64,000 nt of DNA from JASLMY01 sp965226475 (GCA_965226475.1 CBDDDJ010000003.1:1-64000), one strand, 5' to 3'. Shown: positions 8,750 through 18,057, numbered from the stretch's first letter. Notes: a model not told the origin generated them from the sequence alone. Numbers and translations are program-made.

Positions 8750-9058
8750 TCAGACATGTTTTCGTCTCCGGTGCTCATCCATATCCCGCCGGATGTCTTC
8801 GGCAACCCGCTCCACCGTCAACTCGCCGATCTTCGCGTGAAGATCACGGATCTCGCTCTCATGGTCCCGACGGCGGCGCTCGCCCCCGTTCGAAAACATC
8901 TCGCCAAGACCATCGATCGCCTGGCGCTTCCATGTGCTCACCTGGTTCGGATGAACCTGGTGCTTCGAGGCGATCTCCTGAAGCGTCCGGTCGCCACGAA
9001 GCGCCTCAAGCGCGATCTTCGCCTTCAGCTCCCCGGAAAACCTGCGTCTCCTGCTCAT
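8750..9058 (-). pseudogene. IS3-family orfA remnant
   Basis: MSRRRRFSGELKAKIALEAL, then HQVHPNQVSTWKRQAIDGL and LHAKIGELTVER are an IS3 orfA (another group than the neighbours). After ELTVER the sequence diverges from the expected continuation and ends RRRKHV, so the 3' end is replaced. The 5' IS terminus is probably near 9120 (on the minus strand TGGCCCCGGAAAATCGGAC), where it joins an IS256 fragment. Confidence 0.78.
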
Positions 9059-9120
9059 CGCGTATCCCTCCTCAGTCGGGGGAATACACCTTAAATACCT
9101 GTCCGATTTTCCGGGGCCAC

Positions 9121-9413
9121 CCTGCCTGGCCAAGGACCGCGACGTGTTGCTCGCCTTCTACGACTTCCCGGCCGAGCACTGGAAGCACATTCGCACCACC
9201 AATCCCATCGAAAGCACCTTTGCGACCGTGCGCCTCAGGACCACCAAGACCAAGGACTGCCTCAGCCGCATGACGGCGCTCACCATGGCCTTCAAGCTGT
9301 GCCAGTCGGCCAGCAAGAAGTGGCGCCGCCTGGACGGCTCGCACCAGATCGCCGACATCATTCAAGGCGTCAAATTCAAGGACGGAGAAAAGCTAACCGA
9401 ACGCGCCGCCTGA
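9121..9413 (+). pseudogene. IS256-family transposase, C-terminal fragment
   Basis: LAKDRDVLLAFYDFPAEHWK, then TTNPIESTFATVRLRTTKTK with the catalytic Glu (NPIES), and KKWRRLDGSHQIADIIQGV to the natural stop. The terminal sequence ACCTGCGTCACCAACTTTTG follows at 9416 and also occurs alone at 39411. N-terminal three quarters missing. A sister fragment of the same IS lies at 20936-21797. Confidence 0.88.
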
Positions 9414-9447
9414 AACCTGCGTCACCAACTTTTGACAATAGCTCAGC

Positions 9448-9756
9448 GCGATTTTCGTGTCGCTGGAACTCAGCCTAACAACGTGGCTCATCACGTCGTT
9501 GTCACCGGGCGGTGGAGATAAGATGTCCAAGCACCAAGTGCGTGGCGGCGATGTCGCGGGCCTTTTTGCGAGGTTTTCCCAACTGCAGGCAAAGTGCCAG
9601 TCGCGGACAGGGCGGCCGTACCGTCTGATTGTGATCCATGAGGCTGGCCAGGACGGGTTCTGGATTCATCGGACCCTTCAGAATGCAAACATCGAGAGCC
9701 ACGTTGTGGATCCGGCTTCCATAGCCACGTCGCGCCGTCGGCGGCGCGGGGCGCGC
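9448..9756 (+). pseudogene. IS110-family transposase, N-terminal fragment
   Basis: LELSLTTWLITSLSPGGGDK, then LIVIHEAGQDGFWIHRTL and IESHVVDPASIATSRRRRR: the N-terminal DEDD-type domain of an IS110 transposase, in which the second acidic motif (EAG..GFW) is visible. Broken after SRRRRR, where an unrelated lipoprotein fragment on the other strand begins. Confidence 0.82.
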
Positions 9757-9967
9757 CGATCTCGCTGCCCGCCATTGTTCCCGCCACCGTGGCCGCGATC
9801 CCGAGCTTGCCGCTTCTGGCCGTGGATCCGAGCACGCACCCGCCGCCGCCGAGCCCCGCGCCGGCCATCCGCTTCACCCCATGATCACCGGTGCCGCAAC
9901 CGGCCAGAAACAGGGCCGCCATAACCGCGATCGCCGTCCTGATCGCCGCTGCCTTGGAATCGGTCAT
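9757..9967 (-). pseudogene. Glycine-zipper lipoprotein fragment
   Basis: From ATG at 9967: MTDSKAAAIRTAIAVMAALF then LAGCGTGDHG, a type II signal peptide with lipobox LAGC, followed by a glycine-rich zipper-like stretch (KRMAGAGLGG, KLGIAATVAGTMAGSEIG). This resembles 17-kDa surface-antigen / glycine-zipper 2TM lipoproteins. It ends at the IS110 junction (about 9757). Confidence 0.6.
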
Positions 9968-10352
9968 TCGAGGTCTCGTGGCGGAGCGACGAAATCGCCC
10001 TTGTCCCCGCCGCCCGAAAGGCCCCAGCCTCATTCTCCCGCCGGTGCGACAGTATCGGTGCGGTAAGCGACGGCGCGGTGGTCGAGTTGGCTATGCTCGG
10101 CATGCCTGCCTTCCAGAGAATAGGGCCACCGGGGGCACCGGCTGTCCCTCCCAGAAACTTAAACCGGTCGCTGACAATGCGGATCTTGTGCCCTCGCGTG
10201 GACGGGGATGAGCGGATTCGATGGCAGGATAAAAGGGGTCTGCGCCGATAGGCTGCCATGCGGCAGTCGATCCTACATGTCCGCGCTTGCCGGCCACAGG
10301 GACGGAACCCGCGAGCGGAGCGGTATGATTGTTGTGCGTGGTGGTGAGGAGG
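9968..10352. other. Intergenic mosaic, no gene seen
   Basis: 385 bases between the lipoprotein start and a transposase tail. No reading frame with recognisable protein signal on either strand; short open frames here are not supported. Confidence 0.4.
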
Positions 10353-10541
10353 TCAGCGTTCAGGCGGCCCGGCGCTCTCGTAAGGATGGTGGGGTCCGCC
10401 AACCTGGGAAAGGGCGATGATCTTGCCTGTTTTGGCGCTCTCGACCGGCCAGGGGACAGGGCTGTCCTTACCCAGAGACAAGTGAGTGCAAGAGCGGTGG
10501 TAGTCGTTGAAATTCGATGCGAGAATGCATCCTAGGTGCCG
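10353..10541 (-). pseudogene. IS481-like (rve) transposase, C-terminal tail
   Basis: FNDYHRSCTHLSLGKDSPVP, then ALSQVGGPHHPYESAG to a stop. NDYHRSRTHLSLGKDAP...VGGLHHRYE is a common ending of IS481-like integrase-core transposases. Only about 60 residues remain. Confidence 0.7.
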
Positions 10542-10559
10542 CTCGACGGAGGCAAGACG

Positions 10560-10955
10560 ATGGCGGCAACGATATTCCACATGGTCGCCGGTGCGCCCAG
10601 CCCCGTGGCACCGTTCAGCCACGCGGTCGAGGTCGACGGCTGGGTTCTGGTCACCGGACAGATGCCCAACGATCCTACCGACGAAGCCGCGCCCCTGCCG
10701 CCGACCGTGGAAGAGCAGACGCGCAACGTGATGCGCAACCTATCTATCGTCTTAGATTCGCTCGGCCTCGGCCTCGATCATGTCGTCATGGCGCGAGTTT
10801 ATCTGACCCATTTCCGGGAAGACTACGAGCGGATGAATGCGGTCTACAGGTCCTATTTCGCCGAGGGCAGGCTCCCAGCCCGGACCTGTATCGGGGTTAC
10901 CGGCCTTGCGCTCGACGCCCGGATTGAGATCGACCTTTTGGTGAGGCGCCCTTGA
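10560..10955 (+). CDS. RidA / YjgF family protein
   Basis: 131 aa, cytosolic. RidA proteins hydrolyse reactive enamine/imine intermediates released by PLP enzymes; other members of the family have other roles. Start at 10560 chosen because GGAGG lies seven bases upstream, better than the in-frame codon at 10536. The fold's marks are present: FSHAVEVDGWVLVTGQMPND, a conserved Arg in LPARTCIGVTGLALDARIEI, and C-terminal DLLVRRP. It stands alone between IS fragments and carries no visible operon partner. Confidence 0.85.
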   Translation: MAATIFHMVAGAPSPVAPFSHAVEVDGWVLVTGQMPNDPTDEAAPLPPTVEEQTRNVMRNLSIVLDSLGLGLDHVVMARVYLTHFREDYERMNAVYRSYFAEGRLPARTCIGVTGLALDARIEIDLLVRRP

Positions 10956-11107
10956 AGGCGTCGGCGGTGCCCGGCGACCCGAGAGACGCCCCGGAGCCCG
11001 ACCGCCCGCCCCACCCCCGATATCGAAATTAAAGCGAAATGTTCGATGGCGCGTGGGCGCTCGGGAAGGCTGAGGAAGCGGTGCGCAGGGACAAAGGCGC
11101 TCCGGCA
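10956..11107. other. Short intergenic region
   Basis: Proline/GC-rich, no gene recognised; ends at the 9-bp target duplication of the IS256 element. Confidence 0.4.
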
Positions 11108-11116
11108 AATCGTCGG

Positions 11117-12567
11117 GGGGATGTCCCGGGCTCTGTTGAAAAGCTGAAGTAGGCGTCGTCCGCCTGGAGCCGCTAGGCTCTGGGTGCTGATTCCATCAAG
11201 GAGAACGACGCCATGACCAAGACTACACGCAACGACCGTTCCTCGGAACCATCCTGTCGGCTCTTGCCATCGATGCCGGAGGCCTTCGACGATCCGCGCA
11301 TGAGCGTCGATCGCTTCTGCCTTTTGGCGGGCCTCGAGTCTTTGAACGAGATGATGTCGGCGGACGCGGAAGCCTTGTGCGGTTCGCGCCACGCCCGCTC
11401 GGGCGAGCGCAAGGGCCATCGATGGGGCACGACCCGGAGCGAGATCGCCTACCACGGCGGCAAAGTGAAGGTCGAGCGCCCTCGGGTGGGGGACTTCGCG
11501 GGTCGGGAGATGAGCCTGCCGAGTTGGGAGCTGCTGTCGGAACCCGAACTCTTGCAAGCCTGGGCGATGAATCTGATGGTGATCAACGTCTCGACCCGCA
11601 AGTATGCCCGCGCGGTGCGCCTGCCGGACGATGCGGGCGGCGATCTGCCGGCGGCATCGGGTGACGCAACCTCGAAGTCGGCGGTCTCGCGCCGTTTCGT
11701 GGCGTTGACGCGAAGCAAGCTGAAGGCCTGGCTGGCGAGCCCGCTCGACGATCTCGATCTCGTGGTGCTCCAGATCGACGGGCTCCATGTCGGCGATCAC
11801 CTGATGGTGGCGGCGATCGGCATCGACACCGGCGGCGCGAAGCACGTGCTGGGCCTGGCCGAGGGCGCGACGGAGAACGCGGCCACGGTGCAAGCCATGC
11901 GCGACAACCTGATCGAGCGCGGTCTCGATCCCGAACGGCCTCGGCTCTACATCGTCGACGGCGCCAAGGCGCTCTCGAAGGCGATCCGGCGGACCTTCGG
12001 GCGGGCGGCGGCCCTCCAGCGCTGCCAGGTGCACAAGGGGCGCAACATCACGGACCGGCTGGACGAGAGCCTCCATGCCGGCGTCAGGAAGGTCTTGCGG
12101 CAGGCCTGGCAGCAGGACGACGCGGCCAAGGCCGAACGGCTCTTGCGCAACCTCGCCCGCCGTCTGGAGCATGACGCACCCGGCGTCTCGGGCTCGATCC
12201 TGGAGGGCCTGGACGAGATCCTGACCGTGATCCGGCTCGGCCTCCCGCCGCAACTTCGACGCTCGCTGGCTTGCACCAACGCCATCGAGAACGCGATCGG
12301 CACCGTCCGGACGGTGCAGCGGAACGTCAAGCGCTGGCGCAACGCCGAGATGGCGCTGCGTTGGACCGCCGCCGGCCCCTTGGAGGCGCAAAAGACCTTC
12401 CGCCGCCTCAAGGCCCACCGCCAGCTCCCCATCCTCGACGCCGCCCTGCGGGAGGCGGTGAGAAAGGCCGGAGCAAAGTCCGTCATTGAAGACATCGAGG
12501 TGGCCGCGTAGCCTCTCGATCAGACGATGCCTATCTCGCACTTTTCAACATTGGGCGGGACATCGCC
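11117..12567 (+). mobile_element. IS256-family element, complete
   Basis: 1451 bp with imperfect terminal repeats (GGGGATGTCCCGGGCTCTGT left; GGCGATGTCCCGCCCAATGT read inward from the right, both followed by TGAAAAG) and a 9-bp target duplication AATCGTCGG at 11108-11116 and 12568-12576. Carries one intact transposase. Ends and duplication agree with the 8-9 bp rule for IS256. Confidence 0.93.
11213..12511 (+). CDS. IS256-family transposase
   Basis: 432 aa, intact. DDE residues visible in LVVLQIDGLHVGDH, LYIVDGAKALSKAIR and CTNAIENAIGTVRTVQRN; the Cys-x2-His of the family is in LQRCQVHKGRN. ATG preceded by AAGGAG at about 11199. It is a different subgroup from the IS256 fragments at 9121 and 20936. 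Confidence 0.93.
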   Translation: MTKTTRNDRSSEPSCRLLPSMPEAFDDPRMSVDRFCLLAGLESLNEMMSADAEALCGSRHARSGERKGHRWGTTRSEIAYHGGKVKVERPRVGDFAGREMSLPSWELLSEPELLQAWAMNLMVINVSTRKYARAVRLPDDAGGDLPAASGDATSKSAVSRRFVALTRSKLKAWLASPLDDLDLVVLQIDGLHVGDHLMVAAIGIDTGGAKHVLGLAEGATENAATVQAMRDNLIERGLDPERPRLYIVDGAKALSKAIRRTFGRAAALQRCQVHKGRNITDRLDESLHAGVRKVLRQAWQQDDAAKAERLLRNLARRLEHDAPGVSGSILEGLDEILTVIRLGLPPQLRRSLACTNAIENAIGTVRTVQRNVKRWRNAEMALRWTAAGPLEAQKTFRRLKAHRQLPILDAALREAVRKAGAKSVIEDIEVAA

Positions 12568-12685
12568 AATCGTCGGATCGGGCAACAGAAAGGTACCAGA
12601 CGGTCCTGCATCCCCATCGAAGGACCAGGACCCGGCGTGCCGGAACGCAGCAAAGGTGGACCCATCCAGGAAAAGTGGAGGCGCC

Positions 12686-13558
12686 CTACACCGTTTGGAT
12701 TGCTTCCGCCTCGAATTTGACGGGGCTTGTGAAGTCCAGCGTCGAGTGCCGACGGACTGGATTATAGAACCCATCGATGTATCCGGCCATGGCAGTTTCA
12801 GCTTGGCTTCTTGACATGAACACAGTCCTCCAGATCAGTTCTGACTTGATGGTTTTGAAGAAGGTCTCGACGACGGCGTTATCATAGCAATTTCCCTTAC
12901 CGCTCATTGAGGCGAGGAAACCGAGTTCACCGAGGCGCGCCTGGTATGCGTCTGAGCAGGACTGGCTTCCCCGATCGCTTTGGTGGATCACACCGGCGCC
13001 AGGTTGGCGCAGCCCGATAGCACGGTTAAGCGCCCTGAGCGGCAGGTCGCTGGTCATGCGAGCGCACACGGCCCAGCCGATGACGCGCCGGGAGTAGAGG
13101 TCGAGCATGACGGCCAGGTACAGCCAGCCCTGTGCCGTCCAGATATAGCTGATGTCGGCAGCCCATTTCTCGTTGGGTGCCTCGGCGGAGAAGTTCTGGT
13201 CGAGAAGGTTCAATGCGACGGCCTTGTTGTGCTGGCTGTCCGTCGTCTTTTTGAACTTCTGTTTCCGTTTTGGAGACAACCCATTTCCCCGCATCAGCCG
13301 AGCCACCCCATGGCGTCCAACCTCGATCCCATTCTCGGCAAGCTCGTGATGGACCCGCTCTGCACCGTAGCTCTCGCGGCTGCGCCGAAAGGCTGCCCGG
13401 ACATGGGCGAGTAGAACCATGTCATCGAGCTGTCGCTGGCTTGGGCCGCGATTGCGCCAAGCGTGGAAGCCTGAGACGCTGACCTGCAGCAGTCTGCACA
13501 GGCGGAATATCGGCATCGCCAACCCGGCCCTCTCCGCGTCGATGAACCGGAACCTCAT
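12686..13558 (-). CDS. IS3-family transposase orfB
   Basis: 290 aa with integrase core: WAADISYIWTAQGWLYLAV (first Asp), GVIHQSDRGSQSCSD (second Asp) and NAVVETFFKTIKSELIW (Glu). N-terminal HTH_21-like region SRESYGAERVHHELAENG. ATG overlaps the orfA stop (ATGA). In IS3 elements the active protein is usually an OrfAB fusion made by frameshifting; no slippery site was verified here. Confidence 0.92.
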   Translation of the reverse strand: MRFRFIDAERAGLAMPIFRLCRLLQVSVSGFHAWRNRGPSQRQLDDMVLLAHVRAAFRRSRESYGAERVHHELAENGIEVGRHGVARLMRGNGLSPKRKQKFKKTTDSQHNKAVALNLLDQNFSAEAPNEKWAADISYIWTAQGWLYLAVMLDLYSRRVIGWAVCARMTSDLPLRALNRAIGLRQPGAGVIHQSDRGSQSCSDAYQARLGELGFLASMSGKGNCYDNAVVETFFKTIKSELIWRTVFMSRSQAETAMAGYIDGFYNPVRRHSTLDFTSPVKFEAEAIQTV

Positions 13559-13851
13559 CGACTTTCCCTGGCGAAGAAGGCCAGCGCTTTTTTTAGCAGA
13601 TCACGTTCCTGACGGGCCAGATCACGCTCTCGGCGTCGGCGGGTAATCTCCTTCGCTGCATCCTCATGCGGACCGGAAAGCAAATCCTCCTCACGCAATT
13701 CCGTGACCCAGCGGCCGAGCGCGCTGACGCTGTTCCCAAGATCTCCTGCCATCTGCCGCTGCCTGCGCCCGCTCGTCTGTAAAAGACGGACGGCTTCTTC
13801 CTTGAAGGCCCGATCAAACCGCCGGCCCTTGTTCCCATTCTGCTTCGACAT
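13555..13851 (-). CDS. IS3-family transposase orfA
   Basis: 98 aa. Start at 13851 (MSKQNGNKGRRFDRAFKEEA) with GGAGG five bases upstream. Helix-turn-helix (QMAGDLGNSVSALGRWVTEL) and a C-terminal coil (RRRERDLARQERDLLKKALA). Intact. Confidence 0.9.
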   Translation of the reverse strand: MSKQNGNKGRRFDRAFKEEAVRLLQTSGRRQRQMAGDLGNSVSALGRWVTELREEDLLSGPHEDAAKEITRRRRERDLARQERDLLKKALAFFARESR

Positions 13852-13916
13852 TTGCACCTCCCGCGATCAAAATCCTATCGCAGGACGTCTCCACTTTCGT
13901 CAGCAGGGTCCAAAGG

Positions 13917-14003
13917 AGACGGATTGGATTTGGGACTGTGAGCAACAGACCGGAAAACTATGTTCACTTCTCTTCGGTTGGGACGGGCGAAATTCCTTCG
14001 GCT
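13917..14003. other. Downstream flank of the HEPN-like fragment
   Basis: About 90 bases, no feature recognised. Confidence 0.4.
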
Positions 14004-14434
14004 TCAATCTCCTTCGTTCTTCGGCGGGTTTTCTCCTCCAGTTAACTTCAGCTTGATTACATGCTTTTGGAATTCAGTGTCGGCGTGGACGCGGACGTCC
14101 CGCTTGGCCTGCATTTTGAAGGTTGCATCCAGACCGACCATGGCCGCTTCATCGAGGATTACTCTTGCTGCCTTTCCCAGCGAGCGGGCCTGCTGCATGT
14201 CGATCATCGCCCGCATTGCTTCTTCTCCCAGATTCCTTTGGAAGTACCTCCATTCACCGAAAGTCTGTCTACCCGTATGCATCACCGTCGTAATTTCCGG
14301 ATAATTCGCCACAATTCTTGACCTGCTCTGCTCCGGCAGATCCTCATAGAGGTCGATCAGGTCGTGGGTCTTTATCGCTTCATCCTTGCAGGTCAGACAG
14401 ATGGCCTTCGAGCTATCCCCGAAAGTTGGTGAAG
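14004..14434 (-). pseudogene. HEPN-like protein, C-terminal part
   Basis: AICLTCKDEAIKTHDLIDLY then EDLPEQSRSRI, FGEWRYFQRNLGEEAMRAMI and a basic C-terminus. The HDLxxLYxxLPxxxRxxI pattern is what HEPN-type helical proteins show (nucleotide-binding or RNase modules), but no R-x4-6-H RNase motif is clear. The 5' end is cut at about 14434 by the tail of an IS256 transposase. Function not assigned; HEPN is an inference from the pattern only. Confidence 0.4.
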
Positions 14435-14440
14435 GATTGA

Positions 14441-14524
14441 TCAGGCGGTGTATTGGATTTGCTTGATTCCGTCCTTGAACGTCACTCCCTGAATGACCTC
14501 GGCGAGATGATTTGAGCCATTGAG
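14441..14524 (-). pseudogene. IS256-family transposase, last 28 codons
   Basis: RRKWRRLNGSNHLAEVIQGV then TFKDGIKQIQYTA and stop: the C-terminal tail of an IS256 transposase. It is fused in frame to an IS3 orfB piece (GDYRKLLHLHA), so the two elements recombined here. Confidence 0.75.
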
Positions 14525-14587
14525 CCTGCGCCATTTTCGCCTGGCATGGAGGTGGAGCAGCTTGCGGTAGTCACCGCAGGCATATTG

Positions 14588-16059
14588 GGCGAGTTCAATC
14601 GGTCGTCGCAACACTCTGGCATAGGAGGTTGCTATGACGGTACGCAGACGGCGGTCGGATTGGTCTGGACGGAGCAAGTTGCATTCGCCAGGTCGACCGG
14701 ACTCGGCACGGCGTGAGGAGCTTGTTCGGTTCTGGGCAGCGATTGCGACGGGGCGTTCGAGCGAGGACGCGGCCCGAGATGCCGGTGTATCCCCTCCGGT
14801 AGGCTCGAGGTGGTTCCGGAGGTCGGGCGGCATGCCACCATCACATTTATCGCAATCGGCCAAGCCGCTGTCAGGACGTTACCTGTCTTTCGAGGAACGT
14901 GAGGAGATTGCTCTTCTGCGCGCCCAGGGAAGAGGCATACGTCATATTGCTTGCCGGCTGGAGCGAGCACCGTCGACGATCTCCCGCGAGGTGCGGCGCA
15001 ACGCGGCGACCCGAAGCGGTGGCCTGGACTACCGAGCAACGACGGCGCAGTGGCATGCTGATCGATCCGCCAAAAGGCCGAAGCCAGCCAAGCTGGCAAC
15101 GAATGAGGCGCTGCGGCGCTATGTGCAGGATCGGCTTGCGGGTCGGATCTCGGCACCGGATGGAACGGTGATCGAGGGGCCACGCGTCGTCTGGAACGGT
15201 CGTCGGCATGGGCCGCGGCAGCACAGGCGATGGGCCAGGGCCTGGAGTCCTGAGCAGATCGCGCACCGTCTTCGGATCGACTATCCTGGGGACGGGCCCG
15301 AGGATCAAGCCATGCGGATCAGTCATGAGGCGATCTATCAGGCGCTCTACGTACAGGGCCGCGGCGCACTCCGTCGTGAGCTGACCGCCTGCCTTCGCAC
15401 GGGAAGGGCACTGCGCGTGCCTCGGGCACGTAGCCGCCGGCGGGGCAAATCCTTCGTCACGCCTGAGATCATGATCAGTGAACGATCGGCGGAAGCAGCT
15501 GATCGGGCCGTACCCGGACACTGGGAAGGTGACCTGATCATCGGCTTGGGCAGATCGGCGATCGGCACTCTGGTGGAACGCACCACGCGGTTCACAATGC
15601 TGCTGCATCTTCCCCGAATGGAAGGCCACGGCACCGTCCCGCGCGTGAAGAACGGGCCTGCGCTTGCCGGTCATGGGGCTGAAGCGGTTCGCGATGCCAT
15701 CGCCCGGACGATCACGACATTGCCAGCGCAGCTTCGCCGCTCGCTGACCTGGGACCAGGGAGCAGAGATGGCCAGGCATGCGGATCTGCGGATCGCAACC
15801 GGCCTTCCCGTCTACTTCTGCGAACCGCACAGCCCTTGGCAACGCGGAACGAACGAGAAAACCAATGGACTGCTTCGACAGTACTTCCCGAAAGGAACCG
15901 ATCTGAGCGCACACAGTCCGGACGTACTCGCAGTTGTTGCTGACGCGCTCAATACACGGCCCCGCAAGACCCTCGGATGGAGAACTCCCGCCGAAGCTCT
16001 GGACCAGTGCTTGCAGGCCAGTCAAACTGAACGTGTTGCGACGACCGGTTGAACCCGCC
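14588..16059 (+). mobile_element. IS30-family element, complete
   Basis: 1472 bp with terminal repeats GGCGAGTTCAATCGGTCGTC (left) and GGCGGGTTCAACCGGTCGTC (right, inward), both continuing GCAACAC. Target duplication TTG at 14585-14587 and 16060-16062. It splits an older IS3 orfB between VQ and YACGD. Confidence 0.92.
14634..16052 (+). CDS. IS30-family transposase
   Basis: 472 aa. N-terminal HTH (YLSFEEREEIALLRAQGRGI, RHIACRLERAPSTISREVRR) and DDE core with GHWEGDLIIGLGRSAIGTL, SLTWDQGAEMARH and RGTNEKTNGLLRQYFPKGTD. Longer N-terminus than most IS30 transposases (about 75 residues before the HTH). ATG after GGAGG. Intact. Confidence 0.93.
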   Translation: MTVRRRRSDWSGRSKLHSPGRPDSARREELVRFWAAIATGRSSEDAARDAGVSPPVGSRWFRRSGGMPPSHLSQSAKPLSGRYLSFEEREEIALLRAQGRGIRHIACRLERAPSTISREVRRNAATRSGGLDYRATTAQWHADRSAKRPKPAKLATNEALRRYVQDRLAGRISAPDGTVIEGPRVVWNGRRHGPRQHRRWARAWSPEQIAHRLRIDYPGDGPEDQAMRISHEAIYQALYVQGRGALRRELTACLRTGRALRVPRARSRRRGKSFVTPEIMISERSAEAADRAVPGHWEGDLIIGLGRSAIGTLVERTTRFTMLLHLPRMEGHGTVPRVKNGPALAGHGAEAVRDAIARTITTLPAQLRRSLTWDQGAEMARHADLRIATGLPVYFCEPHSPWQRGTNEKTNGLLRQYFPKGTDLSAHSPDVLAVVADALNTRPRKTLGWRTPAEALDQCLQASQTERVATTG

Positions 16060-16658
16060 TTGCACACCGCGGTCGGAATGGTGGATCAGCCCCATGGGCA
16101 ACCGGCGGCTGCGGATCGCCATCTTCAGCGCCTCCTCGCACAGGACGCTCTTCAGCCGCTCGGCCATCGACCAGCCGACGATCTCCATCGTGGCCAGATC
16201 CTTGACGGCGGCGAGGTAGAGCCAGCCTTCGTCAGTTGTGATGTAGGAGATGTCAGCGAGCCAGACCGCATCGGGCGCGGCGGCTTCGAAGTTGCGGTCG
16301 AGCAGATTGGGCGCGATCGCATGGGAGTGGCGGCTGTCGGTGGTGATCGGCGCCCGCCGCCTGCCTCGCGGTGGACGAATGCCGTTCTCTCGCATGAGCT
16401 TGGCGACCGTGCGCTTCGAGATGCGTAAGCCGCGGGCCTTCAACTCGGCATGGATCCGAGGCGCCGTAGCACCTCTTGCTCTGCTCGAAGATCTCCCGGA
16501 TCTCTGACCCGAGCCTGCCACGCCGGGCCGCGCGCTCAGCTCTCTTTGGGGCGCCCGCCGCCGGGCGTGGAACCAGCTGTGAGCAACCCCCAGGACCCGG
16601 CACATAAACCGGATGGCGTGCTCTGAAGCATGGGCGGCGATGAAAGCGTGCTTCGTCT

Positions 16659-16958
16659 TCATGTCTTCGCCGCCCATTGAGCGAAAAAAGCCGAGGCTTT
16701 GCGTAGAACCTCAACCTCCTCCGTCAGCCGCTTGTTATCCCGGCGACGCTGCACCAGTTCAGCGGCCTCGGCTTTCTGCGCCGCGGTCGCCGCGGCCGAG
16801 CCCGCGGCCTCAAGCTCGAGCCGCCAGGTCTTCAACTGCGTTGGCGTGACGCCGAGCTCGGCAGCCACACTGCTATGCGTCGCACCCGGCTCCGACAGCC
16901 AGGCAACCGACCGTTCCTTGTATTCCGGCGAAAATCGCCGCCTCGTCTGCTTTGTCAT
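16659..16958 (-). CDS. IS3-family transposase orfA
   Basis: 99 aa, MTKQTRRRFSPEYKERSVAW, helix-turn-helix with VAAELGVTPTQLKTWRLELE and a coil near the C-terminus (NKRLTEEVEVLRKASAFFAQ). Belongs to the broken orfB at 14525-16677. The 5' edge of the element lies at about 16970, inside the next gene. Confidence 0.85.
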   Translation of the reverse strand: MTKQTRRRFSPEYKERSVAWLSEPGATHSSVAAELGVTPTQLKTWRLELEAAGSAAATAAQKAEAAELVQRRRDNKRLTEEVEVLRKASAFFAQWAAKT

Positions 16959-17566
16959 CTCGTCCCTCCAGGAGCGCGAGTTGGCGCTGCGGGAGGCTTC
17001 CCGCCGCTATGCCGAGGACCCCAGCGCCGAGAACCGTGACGCGCTGCACGCGGCCGCCGCGGCCGAGTGCGAAGACGTACACTCGACAGAACCGGCGATG
17101 GCGGTGTTCGACAGAATCACCGCCTCTCTCGGCGAGCTCGTGGAGCGCTTCGGCTCGATGGCGGACCGGGACGGCGCGGAGGATTTTCCCGCTGGACCGG
17201 AGGGGGAGCCGCCGGATCCGGAGCGCGCGCTGCGCGCCGAGATCGGCGAGCTGAGGGCGGCGAACCGGGTGGCGGAGGAACGGATTGCGGCGCTGGTGCA
17301 GGCGCTCGGGGACGCCGGGGAGGAAAATTCCGAACTACGCCGCCAGAAGCACCGGATGCAGCAGCGGCTCGCCGCGCTCGAAGGCGGCGAACCCGCCCGG
17401 GCGGAAGACGAAGCCGTGCCCCTGCTCGGGAGCTACGTGGATCTTCGGGCCTGGGCGGAGCGCCATTTCCAGGGACGGGTGGCGCTGGCGGGACGCGCAC
17501 TGAGGGCGATCAAGAGCGCCGAGTTCGACGATGTGGGCCTCGTCGGCAAGGCGATCGAACTGCTCG

Positions 17567-17580
17567 GCGGGACCTACTGG
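17567..17580 (+). repeat. 14-bp target duplication, left of IS copy 2
   Basis: GCGGGACCTACTGG, identical to 18995-19008 on the other side of the element. Confidence 0.93.
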
Positions 17581-17646
17581 TGAGTCGGACCCGATTTCCT
17601 TGGACACAGAATTGGCTTAATCGAAGTGTCCAAGGAGGACCGGAAC

Positions 17647-18057
17647 ATGGCCGATAATTTTGAGAAGAAAGTTGCTGTTGATGGGCCTGTGGTAAATGCG
17701 GGCGAGCTTGGCTCGTCCACGTTTTCCCCAGGCCAGGCTTTGCCGGCAGGCCCGCTGGGACTTGGCCAGCGATGGACGGTGGCGCGCAAGCGTGAGGTCG
17801 TTCCGCGGCTTTTGCGTGACGAGCCGGTGCAACTTCTGTCGCGCCAGTTGGGCGTAGAGATCTTCCGGCTCGAGCAGTGGCGTGAGAAAGCGATCGGCGG
17901 GATCGACGCCTCGCTCAAGCAACGCAAGGGCGATCCGGTGCAGGCGGAACTGGATAGCGCCATGAAGCGGATCGGAGAGTTGACCATGCAGGTGGAACTG
18001 CTGGAGGCCAAGACGGAGACCTTCGGCCCTTTGGGGCGGCGGAGGTCGCGGCGATGA
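17647..18057 (+). CDS. Transposase orfA (copy 2)
   Basis: 136 aa, as described for 356-766 but with KQRKG. AAGGAGG eight bases before the ATG. Overlaps orfB by ATGA. Confidence 0.85.
   Translation: MADNFEKKVAVDGPVVNAGELGSSTFSPGQALPAGPLGLGQRWTVARKREVVPRLLRDEPVQLLSRQLGVEIFRLEQWREKAIGGIDASLKQRKGDPVQAELDSAMKRIGELTMQVELLEAKTETFGPLGRRRSRR

Larger units (their letters stand above)
12657..13912 (-). mobile_element. IS3-family element, complete
   Basis: 1256 bp starting TGGACCCATCC and ending, on the other strand, TGGACCCTGCTGACG; inner part AAAGTGGAG shared. The direct duplication AAGG flanks it (12653-12656 and 13913-13916). A detached 38-bp copy of the right terminus sits at 21798-21836. Confidence 0.92.
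14525..16677 (-). pseudogene. IS3-family orfB interrupted by IS30
   Basis: Two pieces: 16060-16677 (MKTKHAFIAAHASEHAIRFM through WLADISYITTDEGWLYLAAV to LIHHSDRGVQ) and 14525-14587 (QYACGDYRKLLHLHA). They join exactly across the IS30 with its TTG duplication. The 3' end after LHLHA is replaced by an IS256 tail. In addition, around 16490-16560 the frame is shifted twice: the expected EIREIFEQSKRCYGA is in a different frame from the flanks, which rejoin at PRIHAELKARG. Dead. Confidence 0.85.

Noticed and set aside
10853..12541. 562-codon minus-strand frame over the IS256
   Set aside because: Antisense to an intact IS256 transposase and crosses the IS boundary and target duplication; no protein signal.
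12520..12774. Small gene interrupted by both the IS256 and the IS3
   Set aside because: A minus-strand frame can be joined across the IS256 duplication, but the peptide has no recognisable features, so it was not annotated.
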